Assembly (NCBI GenBank): GCA_025149125.1
Contig: CP102272.1
Location: forward strand, 3,596,001-3,660,000
Direction of reading: 5' to 3'
Length of the DNA stretch: 64,000 nucleotides
Origin: [Clostridium] asparagiforme DSM 15981
Lineage (GTDB): Bacteria; Bacillota; Clostridia; Lachnospirales; Lachnospiraceae
The notes below the pieces were generated by a model. It made no database searches. It was not told the origin of the DNA and was given only the letters and a program-made list of their open reading frames with translations. Made by a program: the position numbers and the translations under genes. This document shows, one piece after another, positions 46,422-54,956 of the stretch. Position 1 is the first letter of the stretch, and every line of letters begins with the position of its first letter.

Positions 46422-46482
46422 AAAAAAGCGCCAATGCACGGGGCTTTTGGGGATTTCTCCCAAGCCACAGGCATTGGCGCTT
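46422..46482 (-). terminator. Terminator of the NlpC/P60 gene
   Basis: 12-bp outer stem AAGCGCCAATGC/GCATTGGCGCTT enclosing a second stem GGCTT/AAGCC with GGGA/TCCC, followed on the minus strand by TTTTTTGC. A strong extended intrinsic terminator between two leftward genes. Confidence 0.9.
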
Positions 46483-46499
46483 CGCTATTTTGCTGTCTG

Positions 46500-48128
46500 T
46501 CAGTCGCCCAGCACGTTGCGGATCGCAACGGGCGTGCGGTAGTTCCAGGTGGAAATCTTGATTCCGCTCTTCTTGCTGGCCGCGTGGACGATCTGGCCGT
46601 TGCCGATGTACATGGCAACGTGGTTGACCGTGCCGCCGCTGTTGGCGTAGAAAATCAGATCGCCGGGACGCATCTCGCTGGACTTCACCGGCTTGCCCAT
46701 CTTGGCCTGGGCTCCGGAGTAATGCGGCAGGGACACGCCGAACTGCCTCATCACCTGCATGGTGAAGCCGGAGCAGTCCGCGCCCTTAGTCAGGCTGGTG
46801 CCGCCCCACACGTAGGGATTCCCCACGAACTGAAGGGCGTAGTTGACCACCTTGGAGCGCCTGGACGCCGCGGCGTTTGCCGCTTCCTCGGCCGGCGAGA
46901 ACTTGATGGCCTCGTTCAGCGCGTAGCGCACCTCCACGTTGTTGTCCCGGGTGGAGATGTAAGCCTTGTCGCCCTCGGAGCCGTCCTCCTCGTCCACGGA
47001 GTCCAGCTCAATCTGCACCCAGCCGTCCAACTGAGCCAGCACCGGGTAGCGCTCGTCCTTTACGATCTGAGTCCAGATCTTGGCATCCGTGTTTGGCTCG
47101 GTGCGGACATTGAGCACGTCCGTGTTGATCACGGCCTTCAGGGTGGCCGTCTGCATGGCGATATCCTTTGCCTCCTGGCCGGTGGCCGTGTACTGGGGAT
47201 CCGCCGTGATATATCCGGTAATGGGACCGGATTTGATCTTGTACCATCCGTCCAGACTTTCCAGGATTTCACCTGCCGCCTTGCTGGTCATCTTACCGAT
47301 GATCTTGCCGTCGGATTTGGGCTCCGCCCGGACGTTTAAGTAGTTGTTCACCTTGGAGATCACCAGGTTGTCGTACTGGTTGATGGCCATGGCCTTAAGA
47401 TCCATCTTGCGCCCCTCGTTCAGGGCGTACTTCACTTCTGCATAATCCGCGGAAATGTAGCCCTCCTCGATCTGGATCCAGCCGTCCTGCTGCCCCAGCA
47501 CCACGTAGCGCTCGTTTAACAGGGCCTGTCCGATCACGTTGTTGGGGTCGAGAGCGGGCTCCTTGCGGATATTCAGGTTGTCCGTGGTCACAATGGCCCG
47601 AAGCTTCACCAGCTCCTTCGCCTTAGACTTCGCCTCGTCGCCGGTGAGCAGGTACTGGTTGTTGATATAGCCGTCCACCCCGCCGGAGGTGATGTGGGAC
47701 CACTCCCCGTCCGTCTCCAGAATCTCACAGCCGGCGTCGCCGGACAGCTTGCCGATGATCTTGCCGTCCAGACTGGGCGTTTCCCGGATGTTCAGGTAAC
47801 CGGACACCTGCACAAGTCCCAGATTCTGGTAAGAGTTCACCACCTCGTCGATGGCCGCCTGCTGCTCCTGCCGTTCCTTCTCCTCCTGGGAGAGAGTGGG
47901 CTCCGCCGCCTGGGCGGGGGTGGCTCCGGGACCTGGGCCGGCTTCCTGTCCCGGTTCCCCGGCCGCGCGGCCGCTGGCCGGCTTTTTCAGACTCATGGCC
48001 AGGGCGGCCACGATGCCGATCAGCACCACGGCTCCCAGAATCATCAGAAGATAGCGGGGATCCCATCTGCGGTTGCGCTTTCTTCTGGCTTTGTTCAATG
48101 TCTCCAGATAATCTTTATGGTCCAGCAT
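46500..48128 (-). CDS. SH3-repeat NlpC/P60 peptidoglycan endopeptidase
   Basis: 542 residues. Short cytoplasmic tail with the basic RRKRNRRW, one membrane segment (about 25-45), a Gly/Pro/Ala-rich linker, then bacterial SH3 domains (about 110-400, four or five repeats, each with a LNIRxxPxxDxxIxG pattern), and a C-terminal NlpC/P60 domain with Cys in TKGADCSGFTMQVM, His in VNHVAMYIGNG and the third residue in HAASKKSGIK. It cleaves gamma-D-Glu-DAP type bonds. Signal-anchor suggests a membrane-tethered, extracellular hydrolase. Convergent or head-to-tail genes around it are unrelated; leader is structured. Confidence 0.94.
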   Translation of the reverse strand: MLDHKDYLETLNKARRKRNRRWDPRYLLMILGAVVLIGIVAALAMSLKKPASGRAAGEPGQEAGPGPGATPAQAAEPTLSQEEKERQEQQAAIDEVVNSYQNLGLVQVSGYLNIRETPSLDGKIIGKLSGDAGCEILETDGEWSHITSGGVDGYINNQYLLTGDEAKSKAKELVKLRAIVTTDNLNIRKEPALDPNNVIGQALLNERYVVLGQQDGWIQIEEGYISADYAEVKYALNEGRKMDLKAMAINQYDNLVISKVNNYLNVRAEPKSDGKIIGKMTSKAAGEILESLDGWYKIKSGPITGYITADPQYTATGQEAKDIAMQTATLKAVINTDVLNVRTEPNTDAKIWTQIVKDERYPVLAQLDGWVQIELDSVDEEDGSEGDKAYISTRDNNVEVRYALNEAIKFSPAEEAANAAASRRSKVVNYALQFVGNPYVWGGTSLTKGADCSGFTMQVMRQFGVSLPHYSGAQAKMGKPVKSSEMRPGDLIFYANSGGTVNHVAMYIGNGQIVHAASKKSGIKISTWNYRTPVAIRNVLGD

Positions 48129-48176
48129 ATTTCAACTCGTCTCCATTTTTTATTCTCGCGGGCACAATGAGCCGGA

Positions 48177-48287
48177 GAACCGTATCCTACGGCAAAACCG
48201 GTTCCTGTCCGCGGAGTCGAACGCCCAAAAACCGTACCGTGGCGTTCGGCGTTGCCGGTGTACCGGCACATATCAGCAACCAGTATA
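48177..48287 (-). promoter_or_regulatory. Structured leader and promoter of the NlpC/P60 gene
   Basis: Extended -10 TGGTATACT on the minus strand (48290-48282) is followed by three hairpins: 48253-48268 (TGCCGGT/ACCGGCA), 48218-48248 (CGAACGCC/GGCGTTCG) and 48177-48204 (GAACCG/CGGTTC). The leader is about 145 nt. NlpC/P60 genes are often controlled by the c-di-AMP (ydaO) riboswitch, but I do not see its conserved core, so the class is open. Confidence 0.5.
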
Positions 48288-48372
48288 CCATAAAATCAGC
48301 CAAAAAAATGTGAAATCTTTCTTAAAATTTACCGATAATTTTGGGTTTTGCCGGACTCCCATCCTGATTTTT

Positions 48373-49170
48373 CTATTTTGATAGCAGCATGCGGTCGTTG
48401 GCAAAGGCTCCGCCGCTGGCCTGGGCGAACTTCTCCAGCAGATCCTCCACGGTCAGCTTCTGCTTCTCCTCTCCCGCCACGTCGTAGATAATCTGCCCGT
48501 CGTTCATCATGATCAGGCGGTTTCCGATCTGAATGGCATCCCGCATATTGTGGGTCACCATCAGGGCGGTCAGCTTCTGCTCCTCTACCATCTCCCGGGT
48601 CAGATCCAGCACCTTTTTGGCTGTCTGGGGATCTAAGGCCGCCGTGTGCTCATCCAGCAGCAGGAGCTTGGGCTTCTGGAGCGTCGCCATGAGCAGGGTC
48701 AGCGCCTGGCGCTGGCCGCCGGATAACAGGCCCACCTTGCTGGTCATGCGGTTCTGAAGCCCCAGCCCCAGGCGGGTCAGAAGGTCGTGGTAATAATCCT
48801 TCTCCTGAGAGCGGATTCCCCAGCCCAGCCCGCGCCTGTGGCCGCGCCGGAAGGCCAGCGCCATATTTTCCTGGATCTCCATACCCGCGGCGGTCCCCTT
48901 CATGGGGTCCTGGAACACGCGCCCGATAAATTTGGCCCGCTTGTACTCCGGCTGCCGGGAAATGTTCACCCCGTCGATCTCGATGCGCCCCGCATCGATG
49001 GGATACACGCCTGCGATCATGTTCAGCATGGTGGATTTCCCCGCGCCGTTTCCGCCAATCACGGTCACAAAATCGCCGTCATTTAAGGTCAGGTTCAGAT
49101 TCTTTAACGCCTTCTTTTCATTAATAGTGCCTTTATTGAAGGTCTTGCTCACATTGGTCAGCTTCAGCAT
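48373..49170 (-). CDS. ABC transporter ATP-binding protein (TrpZ-like)
   Basis: 265 residues. Walker A GGNGAGKSTMLNMIAG, Q-loop VFQDPMKGT, signature LSGGQRQALTL, Walker B LLLLDEHTAALDP (Asp-Glu followed by His instead of the usual Pro/Ala) and His switch MVTHNMRDA. Start MLKLTNVSK has GGAGGAG 7 nt upstream; its ATG overlaps the permease TAA by 1 bp. Energises the permease encoded upstream. Confidence 0.94.
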   Translation of the reverse strand: MLKLTNVSKTFNKGTINEKKALKNLNLTLNDGDFVTVIGGNGAGKSTMLNMIAGVYPIDAGRIEIDGVNISRQPEYKRAKFIGRVFQDPMKGTAAGMEIQENMALAFRRGHRRGLGWGIRSQEKDYYHDLLTRLGLGLQNRMTSKVGLLSGGQRQALTLLMATLQKPKLLLLDEHTAALDPQTAKKVLDLTREMVEEQKLTALMVTHNMRDAIQIGNRLIMMNDGQIIYDVAGEEKQKLTVEDLLEKFAQASGGAFANDRMLLSK

Positions 49171-50102
49171 TACTGTTCTCCTCCTTCCGAGTAGGACCGG
49201 TAGGCCTTCCATTTATTGGCAGCCACCGGCACGCAAAGGGCCAGAGCCACGATGAGGGCGGACAAAAGCTTCATATAGTTGGGGTTCATTCCCAGCTCCA
49301 GCACCACGGCCCGGATCACAAAATATACCACCGAGCCGATCACGGCCGCAGCCAGCTTCAGCGCAAAATTCCGGAACCAGCCGAACAGCACCTCGCCGAT
49401 GACGATGGCCGCCAGGCCGATCACAATCGCGCCCTGGCCCATCATCACGTCCGCGTACTTCTGGCTCTGGCACACCAGCGCGCCGGAAAGGCCCACCAGA
49501 CCATTGCTGATCATCAGGCCCAAAAGTTTGGTCCACTTGGTGTTCACGCCCAGGGCGCGGATCATATCCTCGTTGTTGCCGGTAGCGCGGATGGCGCTGC
49601 CGATCTCCGTCCCGAAAAACCAGTAGAGCAGGGCCACCACTGCGATAGCCGCCCCGATGCCGATCAGCTGGGAAGCCTTGGCCTGGGAGAAGCCGGTGCT
49701 CTCCGCCAGTAGGCTTACCATATTGTCCACCTTCGCCAGAGGCGTGTTGCTCTTGCCCATGACCCAGAGGTTCACGGACCAAAGCGCCAGCTGGGTCAGG
49801 ATTCCGGCCAGAATCGCAGGAATATCAAAGGCCGTGTGCAGAGCGCCGGTTACCAGCCCCGCTGCCATTCCGGCCAGAGTTGCAAGGAAAAGCGCCAGAA
49901 AGGGGTTGACTCCCTTCTGCACAATGAGCATGGCGCAGACGCAGCCGCCCAGAGCGAAGCTGCCGTCCACGGTCAGATCCGCGATGTCCAGCAGCTTGTA
50001 TGTAATGTAAACGCCCAGGACCATCAGCCCCCAGAGCACGCCCTGCCCGGTGGCGTCCAGAAGCTTGGGACCCATACCCGAGAAAAAGTGAATGATAACC
50101 AT
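49170..50102 (-). CDS. ABC transporter permease (TrpY-like)
   Basis: 310 residues, about nine membrane segments of the BPD_transp_2 (LivH/TrpY) family; characteristic YKLLDIADLTVDGSFALGG with the EAA-like interface in RATGNNEDMIRALGVN. GGAGG is about 7 nt upstream of the ATG. Gap of 302 bp from the substrate-binding gene, but the same strand, so the three genes form an importer operon. Confidence 0.93.
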   Translation of the reverse strand: MVIIHFFSGMGPKLLDATGQGVLWGLMVLGVYITYKLLDIADLTVDGSFALGGCVCAMLIVQKGVNPFLALFLATLAGMAAGLVTGALHTAFDIPAILAGILTQLALWSVNLWVMGKSNTPLAKVDNMVSLLAESTGFSQAKASQLIGIGAAIAVVALLYWFFGTEIGSAIRATGNNEDMIRALGVNTKWTKLLGLMISNGLVGLSGALVCQSQKYADVMMGQGAIVIGLAAIVIGEVLFGWFRNFALKLAAAVIGSVVYFVIRAVVLELGMNPNYMKLLSALIVALALCVPVAANKWKAYRSYSEGGEQ

Positions 50103-50334
50103 GATCTACCTCCATCAATTTAAAATTACCCTTATGGTCAAATAAACCGCCTGCAGCCCGGCGCTGCCGCCGTTTCGCGGTCTTAACAGACAGACTCCGA
50201 ATAAATGGCTTGCCCAAACTCCCTCCAGCCCCTGCGCTGCGGCCTTCCGTCGCGCGCAAAACAGCTTGAGTAAACCATCTATGGGATTGCGGATCTGCCG
50301 CCTGCTCTCCCCGCACCTAAAGATGGTGCTGCAA

Positions 50335-50370
50335 GCTCCCGGGCGGTTTGCCCAGGGCGCTCACAGCACC
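50335..50370 (-). other. Hairpin between substrate-binding and permease genes
   Basis: GGTGCTG/CAGCACC closes over an inner CCCGGGC...GCCCAGGG stem. No U-tract follows on the minus strand, so it is unlikely to terminate fully. It may protect the substrate-binding mRNA and lower permease expression, as in other ABC operons. The rest of the 302-bp gap shows no other clear feature; no tryptophan T-box is seen. Confidence 0.45.
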
Positions 50371-50404
50371 GTTTAAATTCTGATCCGGTTCGGACTGGTT
50401 GTGC

Positions 50405-51469
50405 TTATTTCAGCACGGAAACGTCGATTCCCAGCGTCTGCGCGGTCTCCTCGTTCACGGTCAGCTCGCAGTTTTCCGCCTTCAGATACTCGATGGGCAT
50501 GTCGGCCGGTGAAGCGCCCTCGGTGAGGATCTTCACAGCCTGCTGGCCGGTCATGTAGCCCAGCTGGAAATAATCGATGCCGTAGGTTGCCAGGCCGCCG
50601 CTGTTCACCATGCCGGACTCACCGCAGATCACCGGCAGATTGTTGTCGTTGGCCACCATGGCCACTGTGGTCATTCCGGCCGCGATGGTGTTGTCCGTGG
50701 GAGCGTAAACCGCGTCCACCTTGCCCACCATAGACTGAACCACGGTCTGAATCTCGTTGGAACTGGATACCGTGAAATCCTGGCTCTCCATACCCGCGGC
50801 TGCGATTGCCTCTCTTGCCATCTGCGCCTGGATCTCGGAGTTGGACTCAGCGGAGCAGTACAGGATGCCGATCTTCTTCGCGTCCGGAAGAACCTTCTGC
50901 AGCAGGTCGATCTGCTCCGCCACCGGGGTCAGATCGGAGGTGCCGGTTACATTTCCCCCGGGAACCTCGTTGGTGTCCACCAGACCGGATTCCGCCGGAT
51001 CGGTCACTGCGGTAATCAGCACGGGAGTGTCGGTCACTGCGCCGGCCATAGCCTGGGCCGCCGGTGTTGCGATGGCCAGAATCAGATCCTTGCCGTCGTT
51101 GGCGAATTTGGAAGCCACGGTCTGGCACACGGACTGGTCGCCGGAAGCGTTCTGCTGGTCCAGATCATACTGGACACCCGCGTCGTCCAGAGCCTTTATA
51201 AAGCCTTCGTTGGCGGCATCCAAAGCCGGATGCTGGGTCAGCTGTAAAATACCGATTTTGTAGACAGCGCTCTCAGCGGGAGCTTTTGCCTGGCTCTCTG
51301 CCTTGGTTTCCTCCGCGGAGGTCTCGGCCCCGCTTTCCGCCGTCGTGGTCTCAGCTGCGGTGGTGTCCGCCGCCGAAGTTTCGGCGGATTTGCCGGAGCC
51401 GCACGCGCTCATGGACAGAACCATGGCGCCGGCCAGTACCAGAGACATGATCTTGGATGATTTTTTCAT
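50405..51469 (-). CDS. ABC substrate-binding lipoprotein (TrpX-like)
   Basis: 354 residues of the ABC_sub_bind family (PF04392). Signal peptide with lipobox LSMSAC (Cys 23), then a Ser/Thr/Ala/Glu-rich linker (25-65) and the binding domain starting YKIGILQLTQHPALDAANEG. Homologues (TrpX) bind tryptophan or tyrosine, but the ligand cannot be read from the sequence. GGAGAG lies about 8 nt before ATG; an 18-codon longer ORF is rejected as it has no site. Confidence 0.93.
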   Translation of the reverse strand: MKKSSKIMSLVLAGAMVLSMSACGSGKSAETSAADTTAAETTTAESGAETSAEETKAESQAKAPAESAVYKIGILQLTQHPALDAANEGFIKALDDAGVQYDLDQQNASGDQSVCQTVASKFANDGKDLILAIATPAAQAMAGAVTDTPVLITAVTDPAESGLVDTNEVPGGNVTGTSDLTPVAEQIDLLQKVLPDAKKIGILYCSAESNSEIQAQMAREAIAAAGMESQDFTVSSSNEIQTVVQSMVGKVDAVYAPTDNTIAAGMTTVAMVANDNNLPVICGESGMVNSGGLATYGIDYFQLGYMTGQQAVKILTEGASPADMPIEYLKAENCELTVNEETAQTLGIDVSVLK

Positions 51470-51560
51470 AATACTCGCTCTCCTCTTTTTATAACATTTT
51501 TGGCGGCCGTTTCTATGGAACACTGCCGCAATCCGTCCTCACCCTTTGAGGATGTTTCCT

Positions 51561-51589
51561 ATCATACTACAAAAAAATCGGAGAGTCAA
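51561..51589 (-). promoter_or_regulatory. Promoter of the TrpXYZ-like operon
   Basis: On the minus strand TTGACT (51589-51584), 17-bp spacer, TATGAT (51566-51561). A small hairpin CCTCA-AAGGG-TGAGG lies early in the leader. The divergent region 51470-51862 contains this promoter and the one for the 668-residue protein and nothing else I can identify. Confidence 0.85.
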
Positions 51590-51793
51590 TTTTATTACTT
51601 TAAATTTCTGCGAATTCAACGCGATAAAGTGTATTTTTTGGCGTACAATCGATGCCGGCCCGTATATTTCCCAAATTTTTACAAGTTTTAAGGATAAATA
51701 TGGCAATACAGTGACCATGATCCCGGCTGCCGAAGCGGTATTCCTGTTTAACCTTACGTTCGGTCGATATTCGTGAGTATCGGTTGGCGCGGA

Positions 51794-51823
51794 TTGATTT
51801 CGGAGCTTCCCGTATTGTATAAT
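51794..51823 (+). promoter_or_regulatory. Promoter of the MIPP-repeat protein gene
   Basis: TTGATT (51794-51799), 18-bp spacer, TATAAT (51818-51823). ATTGGAGGG follows and precedes the ATG by 6 nt. Confidence 0.75.
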
Positions 51824-51862
51824 CCAGATATGAATCCTGCAAAAATGATTGGAGGGAATACG

Positions 51863-53869
51863 ATGGCAAAGAACAGTAATGAACAGGATGTTTATTTTCA
51901 AAAAGCGTGGTCGGGAGACTATTCACAGTTTGAGAAGTTGGATTCTGACAGGAGAAACAAACTGGCCCAGGATTACATGGCAGAATACTGCGCCCGTTAT
52001 CCGGAACTCGGCCGAGAGCCGGCGCACAGTGATCATGTGGTAAACCTGCTGAAGGAGCAGGCCATGAATCCTGCTTTCCGCCTTGGCTGCTCTCTGCGCT
52101 CCAGGGACGACGCGCCGGAAGCCGGTCGTTACGCGGAATACGACGACTATATGAACGCCTATCTCATGGAACAGACTTTGCGGCCCATGGATCAATCCAG
52201 GCTTCAGAGCCTGAAAGACCAGGGGCTGAGCGGGAATCTTCTGGACAACGCGGTTGGACAGAATGTGGAGAAACAGGTTATCCTGGCTAAGACTTTGTTT
52301 TTAGCCCATCTGGGCGAGGCTCAGCTGCTCGGGGCAGAGAAGTCGCCGAATGCCCCCGACCGGAAAAAACTGGACCGGCCCATAGCCAGCATGATGGCCC
52401 ATTGTTCCAGAACCGCTTATGTATTTCCGCCGGGAAACAGCGCCCAGCAGAATAAGCTGTTCGACTCCCTATTGGGCCCCGATCTTGGAAAGGGCGCAGA
52501 CGTATACCGGCGCATGGCCGCGACCCACTCGGTTTCCTCCGGCCCCACCATCAACGACTTCAAGGAACAAAAAAAATTCAGCATGTTAAATCAATACGGC
52601 ATGAACATCGCCATCGGCGGCGTCGGAAATCCCGGAATCGGTGGTCCCAACGGCCCTCAGACTTTAAAGAACGACGGCAGCTGCGGACACATGTACATGC
52701 ATGTGGACAAAGGCGGCGTAAATAAATGCAGCAGCCTTCTGGTCGGATTTGAATCGGACGCCCCGGGCGTCGCCAACCAACAGGGACATACCCATGACGC
52801 CAAAGCCACGCCGGAGTCCATGTCAAGCTTTCTCGGGCAGCGGACGGATGAGATGGGCGAAAAGTACGGCGGCAGAATCGTGGACTGCACAAACATCCCC
52901 ATAGACAAGCTGGAGCTGGCAGTCAATGAATTTACCGATCATTACCGCTCCATGCTGATTGAGGGGATGGGGAACTCTACCGCACGCAATGATCTAAACC
53001 GGATCAATGAAAAACTATGCGCCTCACCCATGGAAAAAACGGAGCTGGCAGTCATGATGTGCCAGATCGGGATGGATAAAGATAAGGTCGTGGGCATACT
53101 TAAAAGCCCGCAAAATCCGGGTATTACGGAGAACCGCCTGGCGGATGTTCATTCCCGCAACAGCGCAACGGACCTGAAGAAACCTCCTCAGAAGCCAGGG
53201 CGTTTTACCAGACTCAAGGCAGCGTTCGGCAACGCGGAGGCAAAAAAAGCCTGCCAGGAGCACAAAGACTATCAGGCCGCGCTTGCCGGCCGCGCTGCCG
53301 AAGGCGTTGATCTCGGCCGCATGAAGGGTTCTGCCACTGAGGGCTCTCTGAAACACCTGAGCGAAAACAAAGCTGCCTGGAAAGCCGGAAAAACTGATGC
53401 GAACCTTCGGAAGTCCGTTGCATACAGAGATATGCAGCTCGAAGATAGCCCTAAAATATCCTCCCATCGCACCCAGAAATCGGTGGAAAAGCTTCTGGCG
53501 GGGGCGTCTATGATTCCTCCGGCTCCCGCTGAAGAAGCTTCCAAGGTTCCTCCGGCTCGCAACGAAGAGGCCTCCATGATTCCTCCTGCGCGCAGCGACG
53601 GGGCTTCCATGATTCCCCCTGCGCGCAGCGACGGGGCCTCCATGATTCCTCCAAAACGCAGCGACGGGGCTTCCATGATTCCTCCTGCGCGCAGCGACGG
53701 GGCTTCCATGATTCCCCCTGCGCGCAGCGACGGGGCCTCCATGATTCCTCCAAAACGCAATGACGGGGCTTCCATGATTCCCCCAAAACGAGAGGAGCCG
53801 TCCAGAATTCCATTCAGGGAAAAACCGGCGGCAAAGCCTGCTCAAACTAAGGGTGAACGAAAATTATAA
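51863..53869 (+). CDS. Orphan protein with C-terminal MIPP repeats
   Basis: A 668-residue soluble protein with no signal peptide or membrane segment. I recognise no domain. Three parts: residues 1-235 (alpha-helical, charged), about 235-400 with a Gly/His-rich stretch (GGVGNPGIGGPNGP, SCGHMYMHVDKGGVNKCSS, QQGHTHDAKATPESM) that looks like a catalytic or metal-binding core, and a basic helical region ending in a repeat tail (548 onward) of ASMIPPARSDG units. Start MAKNSNEQ has TTGGAGGG 6 nt upstream; the longer ORF from 51773 runs into the promoter. It is monocistronic, with its own promoter and a terminator shared with the pilin cluster. A secreted effector, scaffold or toxin-like protein are possibilities I cannot choose among. 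Confidence 0.8.
   Translation: MAKNSNEQDVYFQKAWSGDYSQFEKLDSDRRNKLAQDYMAEYCARYPELGREPAHSDHVVNLLKEQAMNPAFRLGCSLRSRDDAPEAGRYAEYDDYMNAYLMEQTLRPMDQSRLQSLKDQGLSGNLLDNAVGQNVEKQVILAKTLFLAHLGEAQLLGAEKSPNAPDRKKLDRPIASMMAHCSRTAYVFPPGNSAQQNKLFDSLLGPDLGKGADVYRRMAATHSVSSGPTINDFKEQKKFSMLNQYGMNIAIGGVGNPGIGGPNGPQTLKNDGSCGHMYMHVDKGGVNKCSSLLVGFESDAPGVANQQGHTHDAKATPESMSSFLGQRTDEMGEKYGGRIVDCTNIPIDKLELAVNEFTDHYRSMLIEGMGNSTARNDLNRINEKLCASPMEKTELAVMMCQIGMDKDKVVGILKSPQNPGITENRLADVHSRNSATDLKKPPQKPGRFTRLKAAFGNAEAKKACQEHKDYQAALAGRAAEGVDLGRMKGSATEGSLKHLSENKAAWKAGKTDANLRKSVAYRDMQLEDSPKISSHRTQKSVEKLLAGASMIPPAPAEEASKVPPARNEEASMIPPARSDGASMIPPARSDGASMIPPKRSDGASMIPPARSDGASMIPPARSDGASMIPPKRNDGASMIPPKREEPSRIPFREKPAAKPAQTKGERKL
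53504..53800 (+). repeat. 33-bp tandem repeat array encoding MIPP motifs
   Basis: Nine 33-bp units (11 residues each, ASMIPPxRSDG) starting at 53504 and stepping by 33 bp to 53768, then a decayed tenth. Units 3-5 (53570-53668) and 6-8 (53669-53767) form a near-identical 99-bp higher-order repeat with the pattern A-A-K at the residue before Arg. High identity points to recent, possibly variable, expansion. Confidence 0.92.
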
Positions 53870-54015
53870 CAGATTTTGCGGCTGCTTGGGATCACTTTAA
53901 ATCGTGCATACAACATTTCGGCAGGCGTTACGCGGTTATAAAACGCGCTTTTGCGCCTAACATATATATCCTGAAACCCCCCTGGCTGCGCCAGCGGCCC
54001 ATTGTATCCAACGCT

Positions 54016-54065
54016 AATAGGCTTGCAGCACCGGAAATTCTTCCTACCGGTACTGCAAGCCTATT
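54016..54065. terminator. Bidirectional terminator
   Basis: Stem AATAGGCTTGCAG/CTGCAAGCCTATT extended by CCGG/CCGG, loop about 12 nt, with TTTT on the plus strand. It overlaps the stop codon of the last pilin gene and lies 147 bp after the MIPP-repeat gene, separating convergent units. The preceding 53870-54015 shows no gene. Confidence 0.85.
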
Positions 54066-54639
54066 TTGACCCTGTATTGAGAAGCCGGACCCTGACCCCC
54101 TCCAGCTCCGCCTGAACTTTACCGAAGGGATCGCACACATCATAGGAGATCACCAGCGCCTCCCCGTCCAGGGCAAACACCGGCTCCTCCCCGTGAGGCT
54201 GAATCCGATAGCCGGAGTAGGTGCTCTCCTGGAACAGATCGTCTGTCCGGGGAGCGTTGTGCTCTCCTTCCCCGCTGTAGGTCAGTTTGATCAGGCCGCC
54301 TTCCCCCGCACTCCAGGGCTCCAGCTTCATGGTGGTTCCTGCCCCGTAGCTCCGGCTGTCGTAGGATACCGACATTCCGTCCTCCCCGATGGTCAGGCCG
54401 GAGGCGTAGCGCAGCTCCTCGGTCATAGCTAGAAGCACCGTGTTGGCCAGCACCCGTGATTCCGAGTAGGCTTTTTCCGACCGGTACACCTTCACCGCGA
54501 TGCCCGTACCCCCGGCCACCACCATGGTCAGCATCATCAGGATCAGAACCGCCACCAGCATCTCTCCCAGAGTCGTGCCTTTCCTGCCTGACAATTTTTT
54601 CCATATACCGCACGGCCGCTTTATTCCGGGAATTCTCAT
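54061..54639 (-). CDS. Prepilin-type protein (minor pilin-like)
   Basis: 192 residues. N-terminal class III signal: KGTTLGEMLVAVLILMML, cleavage after Gly, Thr at +1, Glu at +5, then a hydrophobic helix. The rest is a small globular domain. ATG overlaps the previous stop (ATGA). In the T4P/T2SS logic such proteins assemble into the fibre tip or initiate assembly. Confidence 0.85.
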   Translation of the reverse strand: MRIPGIKRPCGIWKKLSGRKGTTLGEMLVAVLILMMLTMVVAGGTGIAVKVYRSEKAYSESRVLANTVLLAMTEELRYASGLTIGEDGMSVSYDSRSYGAGTTMKLEPWSAGEGGLIKLTYSGEGEHNAPRTDDLFQESTYSGYRIQPHGEEPVFALDGEALVISYDVCDPFGKVQAELEGVRVRLLNTGSK

Positions 54640-54956
54640 GTTCCGGCACCTCCGTCCAGCTGGTAGGATACCATATCGTCTCCGTAAAACACCGTCACCG
54701 GGAGTTCTTCCGAGACACCGCTTCCCTCCACCCGGAGAGAACCGCTCCGCTGCTCCACCGCCTCTTCCTCCGCCTCAAAACACTCCAAAAGGGACATGGC
54801 CCTGTAAAACCAGGCGTCCGCCTTCACGGCCTGCCTGTTTATACGGGCGGATACCGCCACCATGCCCAAAAACAGGGAAGTGGATACCGCCACCACCAGG
54901 ATGGCCACCAGCACCTCGGCCAGGGTCTCGCCGCTTCTGCTCTTCAGCTTTCTCAC
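54636..54956 (-). CDS. Short prepilin-type protein
   Basis: 106 residues, start GTG with GGAGG 3-4 nt upstream and overlapping the preceding stop as GTGA. Signal SGETLAEVLVAILVVAV: Gly-Glu with Glu at +5 of the mature part, PulG-like helix. A type II/IV minor pilin such as GspI/PilV is the nearest class by size; exact type unknown. Confidence 0.8.
   Translation of the reverse strand: MRKLKSRSGETLAEVLVAILVVAVSTSLFLGMVAVSARINRQAVKADAWFYRAMSLLECFEAEEEAVEQRSGSLRVEGSGVSEELPVTVFYGDDMVSYQLDGGAGT

Noticed and set aside
50103..50404. Tryptophan T-box or riboswitch before the permease
   Set aside because: The stems lack T-box conserved boxes and the element lies inside the operon.
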